Shown: piece by piece, positions 1 to 7,152 of the stretch
Numbering within the stretch: position 1 is the first letter of the stretch
How the letters are laid out: the number at the start of each line of letters is the position of its first letter
Source of the DNA: VXYK01 sp965221585
GTDB taxonomy: Bacteria > Actinomycetota > Acidimicrobiia > Acidimicrobiales > Aldehydirespiratoraceae
NCBI GenBank assembly: GCA_965221585.1
Contig: OZ244898.1
Span: 1,612,001 to 1,676,000, forward strand
Direction of reading: 5' to 3'
Length of the DNA stretch: 64,000 nt
Notes under the pieces: model-generated
The model's input: the letters and a program-made list of their open reading frames with translations, nothing else
Database searches by the model: none
Told to the model about the DNA's origin: nothing
Position numbers and translations under genes: made by a program

Positions 1-112
1 CCCCGCGCTCCTGGCCAAAGAAGTCGCAACCCCTTGCCCATCTGCGGGACGCACACGCCGAATTCGGCTTAGGCCCATTCTTCGTTAAGATGCGTGACCA
101 GGGGTTTGTTAG

Positions 113-197
113 TGTCGGAGGGGGGACTTGAACCCCCACGCCCATAACGGGCACTAGCCCCTCAAGCTAGCGCGTCTGCCAATTCCGCCACTCCGAC
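113..197 (-). tRNA. tRNA-Leu (anticodon GAG)
   Basis: Read on the minus strand this 85-nt stretch folds as a class II tRNA. The acceptor halves GTCGGAG and CTCCGAC pair, with discriminator A at 113. The anticodon arm is CTAGC-TTGAGGG-GCTAG, giving anticodon GAG, which reads CUC/CUU leucine codons. A long variable arm and a T loop starting TTCAAGT are also present. No CCA is encoded. It lies just downstream of secG on the same strand. The first 112 bases of the window, outside this gene, hold nothing I can identify. Confidence 0.95.
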
Positions 198-283
198 GTG
201 GCCATCCAAGGTAATGGATGCGAAGCACGATCCTAGCGGCCTGCATAGGACGCCACACTCGGATTCCTGGTCGAACCGGGCGT

Positions 284-508
284 TCAGAAGATCAGCGCGT
301 AGGCGACTGAGGAGAAACCGAAGACCACCGCGGCGATCACAGTAATTCGGTCCAAGTTGCGCTCAACAACGGTTGAGCCGGCAGCCGCGGCACCGGCACC
401 GCCGCCGAACATGTCGGAAAGGCCCCCACCCTTGCCGCTGTGCAACAGCACCAACAGGATCAACGTCGAAGCCGACACGAGCCAGAGGGGCGCAACGATC
501 CAAACCAT
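284..508 (-). CDS. secG: Preprotein translocase subunit SecG
   Basis: This 74-residue protein has two hydrophobic segments (about residues 3-22 and 53-72) joined by a Gly-rich cytoplasmic loop that contains the family pattern HSGKGGGLSDMFGGG. SecG is the small accessory subunit of the SecYEG channel in the inner membrane. It follows tpiA by 33 nt on the same strand, which is the gap-pgk-tpiA-secG order common in actinobacteria. The length is normal for the family. Confidence 0.93.
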   Translation of the reverse strand: MVWIVAPLWLVSASTLILLVLLHSGKGGGLSDMFGGGAGAAAAGSTVVERNLDRITVIAAVVFGFSSVAYALIF

Positions 509-541
509 GAGCTTCAGCCTAACGCTTTCACCATTAGCGAC

Positions 542-1327
542 CTACGCCTGATAGAGGCGGAAGTTGACGATACGGGCGAACTCGTCGGGGTCGAGACTGG
601 CGCCTCCGACCAGCGCGCCGTCGATGTCGGGTTGTGCCATCAACTCTGGAGCGTTGCCGCCCTTGACCGAACCGCCGTACTGGATGCGCACGGCGTTACC
701 TGCCGAATCGCCCCAGCGGGCGCGCACCAAGGAGCGAATATGAGCACACATCATCTGGGCGTCGGTTGGAGTCGCGGTCACCCCGGTACCGATCGCCCAG
801 ATCGGTTCGTAGGCGATAACGATGGCGGCCACAACATCGCTCGACAGTCCGGCCAAACTGCCCGCGATCTGCTCCGACACCGTCGACTCCGCCTCCTGAG
901 CCTGGCGCTGCTCGAGGGTCTCGCCGACACAGACGATCGGCGTCATTTCCGCCGCGAGCACCGCCTTGGCCTTCTGGTTGACGACCTCGTCTGTCTCTCC
1001 GAACAGTTCACGCCGTTCGCTGTGACCCACGATCACATACTCGACGTCGAGCTTTGCCAGCATCGGCGGCGAGACCTCGCCGGTGAAAGCCCCGTGGCTC
1101 TCCTTGTGCACGTTCTGCGCGCCCAGCGATATCGGGATGTCGTCGGCCTGCAGCACAGTCTGAACCGAACGCAGGTTGGTGAAAGGCGGGTGAACAGAGA
1201 CGTCCACATGGTCGTAGTCGCGAGAGTTCAAGGCGTAGGCCAGCTTCTGGATCGTCTGGATCGCCTCGAAGTGGTTGTGGTTCATCTTCCAGTTGCCGCT
1301 GATCAGCGGTTTGCGTTCATCAGTCAC
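542..1327 (-). CDS. tpiA: Triosephosphate isomerase
   Basis: This 261-aa TIM-barrel enzyme interconverts dihydroxyacetone phosphate and glyceraldehyde 3-phosphate in glycolysis. The active-site signatures are visible: the N-terminal NWKMN lysine, the catalytic histidine in GHSERR, the catalytic glutamate in AYEPIWAIGTG, and the phosphate-binding QYGGSVKGGNA near the C terminus. The start overlaps the end of pgk by 8 nt, so the two are probably translationally coupled. Nothing is unusual in its length or motifs. Confidence 0.97.
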   Translation of the reverse strand: MTDERKPLISGNWKMNHNHFEAIQTIQKLAYALNSRDYDHVDVSVHPPFTNLRSVQTVLQADDIPISLGAQNVHKESHGAFTGEVSPPMLAKLDVEYVIVGHSERRELFGETDEVVNQKAKAVLAAEMTPIVCVGETLEQRQAQEAESTVSEQIAGSLAGLSSDVVAAIVIAYEPIWAIGTGVTATPTDAQMMCAHIRSLVRARWGDSAGNAVRIQYGGSVKGGNAPELMAQPDIDGALVGGASLDPDEFARIVNFRLYQA

Positions 1328-2447
1328 CGAATTCTCCTCTCAAGGCCTTGAGGCCGACCAGATCGCCCTGCTCGATCAGAGCGAGCGATGCTCCACCACC
1401 GGTGGAGACGTGGTCCATTTCATGTTCAACACCGAACAGTTTCGCGGCCGCCGCGCTGTCACCGCCACCAACGACGGTGAACGCCTTGGTCTCGGCCATG
1501 GCCTGGGCGACCGCACCGGTCCCGCCGCCGAAGCGGGGATCCTCGAACACACCCATCGGTCCGTTCCACAGCACCGATCCGGCCTCGTGGATCAAGTCGC
1601 CGAAAGCCGCCGCGCTGCCAGGACCGATGTCGACACCCGTCCAACCATCGGGAAGGTTCGTGCCCATCTGACGCACGTCTCCCCCAACTTCGGGCATCAT
1701 CAACTTGCCGCCGGGGCCCAGAGCGGTGATGTCGTACGGCAGATGGACGGGCTTGGGACCGTCGAGGAGCCGCGCGCAGGTGTCGATCATGTCGGTCTCA
1801 CACAGCGAGGCTCCCACCGAGTGGCCCTTGGCGGCCAGGAAAGTGAAGCACATTCCCCCGCCGACGATCAACGAATCGACCGACTCCAGCAGCGCCTCGA
1901 TGACCGCCAGCTTGTCGCTCACCTTCGATCCGCCCATCACGGCCACGAAGGGCCTTCGAGGATTCGTACGCAAACCGCTGAGCACCTCTACCTCACGCGC
2001 CAGCAACCGGCCGGCGGCCGACGGCAGATGGCGCGGCGGACCCACGATCGAGGCATGAGCTCGATGAGAGGCACCGAACGCATCGTTGACATAGGCGTCG
2101 TGCCCCTCGACCAACTCCTCGACGAACGATGGGGCGTTCGTTGTTTCTCTGGGATCGAAACGCAGGTTCTCGAGCAGTTCCACCCCCGGCACAAGTTCAG
2201 CCAGCCGATCCCGGACCGGAGCAACCGAGTAGGCGGGGTTGGGCTCACCCTTGGGACGCCCGAGATGAGTGCAGGCGGTGACCGAAGCACCTTGGCCGAT
2301 CAACCAGCGCATCGTCGGCAGCGCGGCACGGATGCGCAGGTCGTCGGTGATCTCGCCGTCGATTATCGGCACGTTGAAGTCGGCCCGCAAGAGGACCGAT
2401 TTGCCCGCGAGGTCTCCGAGGTCTTCGAGTCGGGGAACGGAACTCAC
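1320..2447 (-). CDS. pgk: Phosphoglycerate kinase
   Basis: This 375-aa enzyme transfers phosphate from 1,3-bisphosphoglycerate to ADP in glycolysis. The N-terminal signature LLRADFNVPI and the C-terminal nucleotide-binding VVGGGDSAAA and HVSTGGGASL motifs are present. It is slightly shorter than the usual 390-400 residues, but both lobes look complete. It starts 3 nt after the stop of gap and overlaps tpiA, so gap-pgk-tpiA-secG reads as one operon on the minus strand. Confidence 0.96.
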   Translation of the reverse strand: MSSVPRLEDLGDLAGKSVLLRADFNVPIIDGEITDDLRIRAALPTMRWLIGQGASVTACTHLGRPKGEPNPAYSVAPVRDRLAELVPGVELLENLRFDPRETTNAPSFVEELVEGHDAYVNDAFGASHRAHASIVGPPRHLPSAAGRLLAREVEVLSGLRTNPRRPFVAVMGGSKVSDKLAVIEALLESVDSLIVGGGMCFTFLAAKGHSVGASLCETDMIDTCARLLDGPKPVHLPYDITALGPGGKLMMPEVGGDVRQMGTNLPDGWTGVDIGPGSAAAFGDLIHEAGSVLWNGPMGVFEDPRFGGGTGAVAQAMAETKAFTVVGGGDSAAAAKLFGVEHEMDHVSTGGGASLALIEQGDLVGLKALRGEFGD

Positions 2448-2450
2448 TGT

Positions 2451-3458
2451 CTAGCCGGCGCCGACAACCAAGGTGAGGTCGACCAAACGGTTCGAGTAGC
2501 CCATTTCGTTGTCGTACCAGCCGAAGACCTTGACCAGTGAGCCCTGCGCCATGGTCAGTCCGGAGTCGAACACGCACGAGGCGGTCGAACCGATGATGTC
2601 AGAGGAGACCAGCGGCTCATCCGAGTAGACGAGCACGCCGCTCAGCGGACCGGTTGTGGCCGCGTCCTTGAACGCCTCGTTGATCTCTTCGACGGAGACA
2701 TCGTCGCGGCCCAGCACCCCGGTGAAATCGGTGATCGATCCGTCGGGTATCGGCACTCGCATCGAGGTGCCGTCGAGCTTGCCCTGCATCTCGCGCATCA
2801 CCAGGCCGGTGGCCCGGGCCGCTCCCGTCGAGGTGGGCACGATGTTGATCGCCGCGGCGCGGGCACGACGCAGATCGGAATGCGGGCCGTCGACCAGTGC
2901 CTGGTCGCCCGTGTAGCCGTGCACTGTCGTCATCAGTCCCTGCACGACACCGAAGGCATCGTCGAGCACCTTGACCATCGGCACGAAGCAGTTGGTGGTA
3001 CACGATGCGTTGGAGACGACGTGGTGGTTCTCCGGGTCGTAGGTGTCGTCGTTCACACCGACAACGAAGGTTGCGTCGCTGTCGCCCGAGGGAGCGGAGA
3101 TGATCACCTTGGGGGCGCCCGCGGTCAGGTGCATGGCGGCACCGCTTCGCTTGGTGAAGATCCCCGTGGACTCAACGACTACGTCAACACCGAGGTCGCC
3201 CCAGGGGAGATCCTCGGGGTTGCGCTCGGAGAGGACTCGCAGGAGATCGCCGTCGACGCTGATCCCGTCGTCGGTGACCTCGACATCGCCGGACAGGTTC
3301 CCGTGCACCGAATCGCGGGCAAGCAGATGCGCCATCGTGTCGACCGAACCGAGATCGTTGACGGCGACGAAGTCGATGTCAGCGCCCTGAGCCTTGGCGG
3401 CCCGAAAGAAGTTGCGGCCGATCCGGCCAAAACCGTTGATTCCGACGCGTACGGTCAT
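2451..3458 (-). CDS. gap: Glyceraldehyde-3-phosphate dehydrogenase
   Basis: I place the start at the ATG at 3456-3458, which gives a protein beginning MTVRVGINGFGRIGR, the standard NAD-binding Rossmann start. A longer in-frame reading upstream has no homology-like character. The protein is 335 aa. The catalytic cysteine lies in SNASCTTNC, and the C terminus has the WYDNEMGYSNR signature. It makes 1,3-bisphosphoglycerate and is the first gene of the glycolytic operon. A GGGGGAA stretch lies upstream of the start. Confidence 0.96.
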   Translation of the reverse strand: MTVRVGINGFGRIGRNFFRAAKAQGADIDFVAVNDLGSVDTMAHLLARDSVHGNLSGDVEVTDDGISVDGDLLRVLSERNPEDLPWGDLGVDVVVESTGIFTKRSGAAMHLTAGAPKVIISAPSGDSDATFVVGVNDDTYDPENHHVVSNASCTTNCFVPMVKVLDDAFGVVQGLMTTVHGYTGDQALVDGPHSDLRRARAAAINIVPTSTGAARATGLVMREMQGKLDGTSMRVPIPDGSITDFTGVLGRDDVSVEEINEAFKDAATTGPLSGVLVYSDEPLVSSDIIGSTASCVFDSGLTMAQGSLVKVFGWYDNEMGYSNRLVDLTLVVGAG

Positions 3459-3510
3459 TTGGGGTTCCCCCGTTGTTGGTTGTGCCATTGTTCGATGTGA
3501 ACAGTGGCTG

Positions 3511-4368
3511 TCAGATGTTGAGGTCGCGGTGCACCACCGAAGGCGTGATCCCCAAATCCTTGAATACCACGGCCATCCGTTCAGCAATGGCGACCGAACG
3601 ATGTCTACCACCTGTGCAACCGAATGCGACGGTGAGATACGACTTCCCCTCCTGCTCATACAACGGGAGGATCAACTCCAGGAGACGCTCGAGGCGTTCC
3701 AGGAAGCCTTCGGTGACCGGCTGCGAAAGCACATAGTCGCGAACCTGCTGGTCGAGACCGGTCAAAGGACGCAACTCGTCGATCCAGTGCGGGTTCGGCA
3801 AGAACCGGCAATCGATCACCACGTCGACATCGAGGGGCAGGCCATGCTTGTAGCCGAACGACGAGACCGTGGTCTGCATGGTGTGCCCGCAGTTCCCGTC
3901 ACCGAAGGCCTCCCGCATACGCTCTCGTAGTTGATGCACGTTCAAATCCGAGGTGTCGATCACCAGATCGGCCTGAGCGCGCAACGGTTCCAATGCGACC
4001 CGTTCCGCGTCGATAATCTCTCCGAGCGTGCCGCCGTCGGAATCATCGAACGGGTGCCGACGCCGACTCGACTCATAACGGCGCACCAGCACCTCGGTGG
4101 AGGCATCGAGGAACACCAGTTGCACCCGGGTGAACTGTGTCCTGAGTGCGCTGACCAGCGAGGCGATCTTGTCCTGGTGCTGACCTGAGCCGACGACCAG
4201 GGCCATCCGGTCGCCCGCGCTCGAGGAGCCGTCGGCCAACTCCGCGACCTTGGAGATCAGCGCGGGTGGCAGGTTGTCCATCACGAACCAGCCCATGTCT
4301 TCGAGATTGTCGGCCGCCACCGTGCGACCGGCCCCGGACAGTCCCGCGATGACCACCAGATCGCTCAT
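3511..4368 (-). CDS. rapZ: RNase adapter protein RapZ / YvcJ-family nucleotide-binding protein
   Basis: This 285-aa P-loop protein has Walker A GLSGAGRT near residues 9-16, followed by NLEDMGWFVMDNLPP, which is typical of the family. The C-terminal domain carries the hallmark GCTGGRHRSV. In E. coli RapZ steers decay of GlmZ and so controls GlcN6P synthase; in Gram-positives the orthologue binds nucleotides and its role is less clear. In most actinobacteria rapZ is followed by yvcK and whiA. Here the next gene downstream, 52 nt away, is gap. Confidence 0.95.
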   Translation of the reverse strand: MSDLVVIAGLSGAGRTVAADNLEDMGWFVMDNLPPALISKVAELADGSSSAGDRMALVVGSGQHQDKIASLVSALRTQFTRVQLVFLDASTEVLVRRYESSRRRHPFDDSDGGTLGEIIDAERVALEPLRAQADLVIDTSDLNVHQLRERMREAFGDGNCGHTMQTTVSSFGYKHGLPLDVDVVIDCRFLPNPHWIDELRPLTGLDQQVRDYVLSQPVTEGFLERLERLLELILPLYEQEGKSYLTVAFGCTGGRHRSVAIAERMAVVFKDLGITPSVVHRDLNI

Positions 4369-4400
4369 GGGCCGATGCTAACGCGTTGCCCACGCTGCGG

Positions 4401-4480
4401 CCGCGCTGACAACGCTACGGCCAGAACCGCAGACCCCCGACCACGTTGCTTGCGCTGCGCCCAGAACCGCAGACCCCCGA
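4401..4480. repeat. Two-copy 40-bp tandem repeat between rapZ and the methyltransferase
   Basis: Units 4401-4440 and 4441-4480 are in direct tandem. Their last 20 bases are identical (CCAGAACCGCAGACCCCCGA) and their first 20 are diverged. A third partial copy, CCGCAGACCCGCGAGCAC at 5244-5261, differs at one base from 4467-4484 and lies inside the first codons of the methyltransferase gene. The repeat fills the rapZ-methyltransferase gap and is not coding as far as I can see. Confidence 0.7.
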
Positions 4481-4489
4481 GCACTGGTG

Positions 4490-5305
4490 CTAGAGGCGGT
4501 GGTCGCCGACAAGGACCAGGAGCCTCGGTGTGTGGACCACAACTTCGGCTTCATGCTCTGGAACCTTGTCCACGAAAGCGGAAGGTGGGGCGGGTTCGAG
4601 GACCGCGACAAGATCGATTCCGGCGGCGATCATCTCGTTGATGTAGCGGCTCAAGGGGCGATGGACGAAGCGCACATGCACATCCCTGCTGACTTCTTCG
4701 AGCGTGGCTGTCTCATGGAGGTAGGCGCCCACACGCCAGTAGGTCTCGGGGGGATCGATCATGTGGTCGACGATCAGACCGCTGTTTGGCGTCTGGAACA
4801 GCGGGTGGTTGAGAATCAGCACGAACCGTCCACCCGGACGCAGTGCTCGTGCAACCTCGGCAAACGACTCTTCGAGCGCGTCGATGTGTTCAAAGACCAA
4901 ACAGACGACTGCCCCGTCGAATGAGCTGCTGCGCACCGGAAGGCGATCACTGAGGGCCAGCGAATAGACGGGTCCGCCGGCCCGCTCATGTGCTGTGCGG
5001 ATCTGGGCGGCTGTCGGGTCCAGACCTACAACTTCGGCTCCCGCCTGAGCCAACGCTCGCGCAATCTGGCCTTCGCCGCAGCCGATGTCGAGCACCCGTT
5101 CACGACCAGCGAGGTGTTGCAACACGATCGGGATGATCTGCTCGGTGTATTCGGGATTGACCCCGTCTGTGAACTCAGCCTGCCACCACTGCGCGTGATC
5201 ATCCCAGGACGGTGCCCCAGACTCTGTCGGAGCTGCGGACGAGGCCGCAGACCCGCGAGCACCAACGCCAAAGGCACCCGACCCCGTTTCAGGCTCGGTG
5301 GACAT
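4490..5305 (-). CDS. Class I SAM-dependent methyltransferase
   Basis: This 271-aa protein has motif I VLDIGCGEGQIARAL (about residues 95-109) with the acidic D that binds SAM ribose in VVGLDPT. Motif IV (GAVVCLVFEHID) and post-motif RPGGRFVLILNHP follow. This is a Methyltransf_11-type Rossmann methyltransferase; the substrate cannot be told. The first 45 residues are a low-complexity Gly/Ala/Ser stretch, so the true start may be later. The gene overlaps uvrC by 17 nt and sits where yvcK and whiA usually lie next to rapZ. Confidence 0.85.
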   Translation of the reverse strand: MSTEPETGSGAFGVGARGSAASSAAPTESGAPSWDDHAQWWQAEFTDGVNPEYTEQIIPIVLQHLAGRERVLDIGCGEGQIARALAQAGAEVVGLDPTAAQIRTAHERAGGPVYSLALSDRLPVRSSSFDGAVVCLVFEHIDALEESFAEVARALRPGGRFVLILNHPLFQTPNSGLIVDHMIDPPETYWRVGAYLHETATLEEVSRDVHVRFVHRPLSRYINEMIAAGIDLVAVLEPAPPSAFVDKVPEHEAEVVVHTPRLLVLVGDHRL

Positions 5306-7148
5306 GGTCGTATACGTTCTCGGCGACTTCGTCGGGGAGCCAGCTCAGCGCCTTGAGGTCGCTGAGGGCAGCGCGTTTCACGGCGTTGACGCCACCGAGT
5401 TCGGAGGTGAGGCGTTTCTTGCGGACAGGACCGAGCCCGGCGATGCCGTCGAGAGCTGAGCGGGTCATGCGTTTCTCGCGCAACTGGCGATGGTAGGCGA
5501 TAGCGAAACGGTGGCTCTCGTCCCGGATCCGCTGAAGCAGATACAACGCCTCGGACTGCCGGGGAAGCAGGATCGACTCGCTCCGGTTGGGCACGAACAC
5601 CTCTTCGAACTGCTTGGCCAGCGCAACGACGGGGATCTCCTCGGTGAGGCCGAGTTCTGCGAGAACCCGCTCGGCCACACCCAGCTGCCCCTTGCCGCCA
5701 TCGACCACCAACAGCTGCGGCGGATACGAGAAGCGCCCCTCGCGCTGTTCAACAGGCAGCTCGCGCTCCTTCAGATAGGCCGACAGCCGCCGATGGAGCA
5801 CCTCGTGCATGGCCGCGAAGTCGTCGTTGCCCGGTACTGACTGGATCCGGAAACGCCGATAGTCGGACTTCTTCGGCAGTCCGTCCTCGACCACCACCAT
5901 CGAACCCACGTAGTCGGTCCCCTGGATGTGGCTCATGTCGTAGCACTCGATGCGCAGAGGCATCTGCGGCAGTTCGAGGTGCTGCTGCAACTCGTTGAGC
6001 GCTCGGGCGCGGCTGTTGTGATCGTTGGTGCGTTTGAGGCGGTGGCGCTTGAAGGTCTCCTCGGCATTCTGCGTCACGGTCTCGTGAAGGCGTCGCTTGT
6101 CGCCCCGCTGCGGTACCCGGATCTGAACCTTGGTCCCCCGCGCCTCGCTGATCCACTCCTCATACAGCCGCGGATCATGCGGCAACCGTGGAACCAGCAC
6201 CTCCTTGGGCCAACCGATCGGGTTGTTGTCGAAGTACAGGCGCTCGAGCACTCGACTCATCAGTTCCGGCTCGTCGAGTTCCTCGGCCTTGTCGACCACG
6301 AAGCCACGGCGTCCCATCACGCGACCCTTGCGTACGAAGAAGACCTGCACCGCGGCCTCCAACTCATCGTCGAAAACACCGACCACGTCAGCATCGGTGC
6401 GCTGAGCGAACACCATCTGCTGCTTCTCGACGGCTTTGCGCACCGAATTCAGACGATCCCGGAAGTACGCCGCCTTCTCGTACTCCAAGGCATCACTCGC
6501 CTCGCTCATCTGCGCGGTGAGCTTGGCGATCACCTCATCGGTGTCGCCCGCGAGGAAGCTGATGAGATCTGCAACCATCCCGTCGTAGGTCTGTTTGTCG
6601 ACCTCGTCGACACAGGGACCGGCACACTTCTCGATGTGATACAGCAGGCACGGTTCGCCCAACCTCTCGTGCCGCCGGAACTTGTTGTCCGAGCAGGTGC
6701 GAATGGGAAAGGTGCGAAGTAGCAGGTCGAGCGTCTCACGGATGGCGTAGGCGTGGCCGTACGGCCCGAAGTAGCGGTTGCCCTTCTTGCGCCTGCCGCG
6801 TATGACCATCGCCCGAGGCCACTCGTCCACCATCGTCAGGCACAGGAACGGATACGACTTGTCGTCGGTGTAGCGGACGTTGAACCGCGGCTTGTGGCGC
6901 TGGATCAGCGAGAACTCGAGCATCAGCGCCTCGACCTCGTTGGCCACCTGGATCCACTCGACGGACTCGGCCGTCTCGACCATCTGGCGGGTGCGTGTCG
7001 GCAGCTTGCGGGGGTTCTGGAAGTAGTTCGAGAGGCGGGACCGAAGGTTCTTGGCCTTGCCGACGTAGATCACACGGCCCTCTCGGTCCTTGAACTGGTA
7101 TGAGCCGGGCGTGTCGGGGATAGTGCCGCTGGGAGGTCGCGAGATCAT
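5289..7148 (-). CDS. uvrC: Excinuclease ABC subunit C
   Basis: This 619-aa protein makes both incisions in nucleotide excision repair after UvrAB damage recognition. Domains in order are the GIY-YIG nuclease (PGSYQFKDREGRVIYVGKAK at about 13-32), a Cys cluster, the UvrB-binding UVR motif (ALEYEKAAYFRDRLNSV at about 211), an RNase H-like endonuclease domain (ECYDMSHIQG, VVDGGKGQL) and C-terminal helix-hairpin-helix repeats (GIAGLGPVRKKRL). Length is normal. It lies 4 nt downstream of uvrA. Confidence 0.97.
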   Translation of the reverse strand: MISRPPSGTIPDTPGSYQFKDREGRVIYVGKAKNLRSRLSNYFQNPRKLPTRTRQMVETAESVEWIQVANEVEALMLEFSLIQRHKPRFNVRYTDDKSYPFLCLTMVDEWPRAMVIRGRRKKGNRYFGPYGHAYAIRETLDLLLRTFPIRTCSDNKFRRHERLGEPCLLYHIEKCAGPCVDEVDKQTYDGMVADLISFLAGDTDEVIAKLTAQMSEASDALEYEKAAYFRDRLNSVRKAVEKQQMVFAQRTDADVVGVFDDELEAAVQVFFVRKGRVMGRRGFVVDKAEELDEPELMSRVLERLYFDNNPIGWPKEVLVPRLPHDPRLYEEWISEARGTKVQIRVPQRGDKRRLHETVTQNAEETFKRHRLKRTNDHNSRARALNELQQHLELPQMPLRIECYDMSHIQGTDYVGSMVVVEDGLPKKSDYRRFRIQSVPGNDDFAAMHEVLHRRLSAYLKERELPVEQREGRFSYPPQLLVVDGGKGQLGVAERVLAELGLTEEIPVVALAKQFEEVFVPNRSESILLPRQSEALYLLQRIRDESHRFAIAYHRQLREKRMTRSALDGIAGLGPVRKKRLTSELGGVNAVKRAALSDLKALSWLPDEVAENVYDHVHRA

Positions 7149-7152
7149 GGCC

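Noticed and set aside
440..1351. 303-aa plus-strand frame opposite secG and tpiA
   Set aside because: Antisense of conserved genes; Arg/His-rich translation typical of shadow frames.
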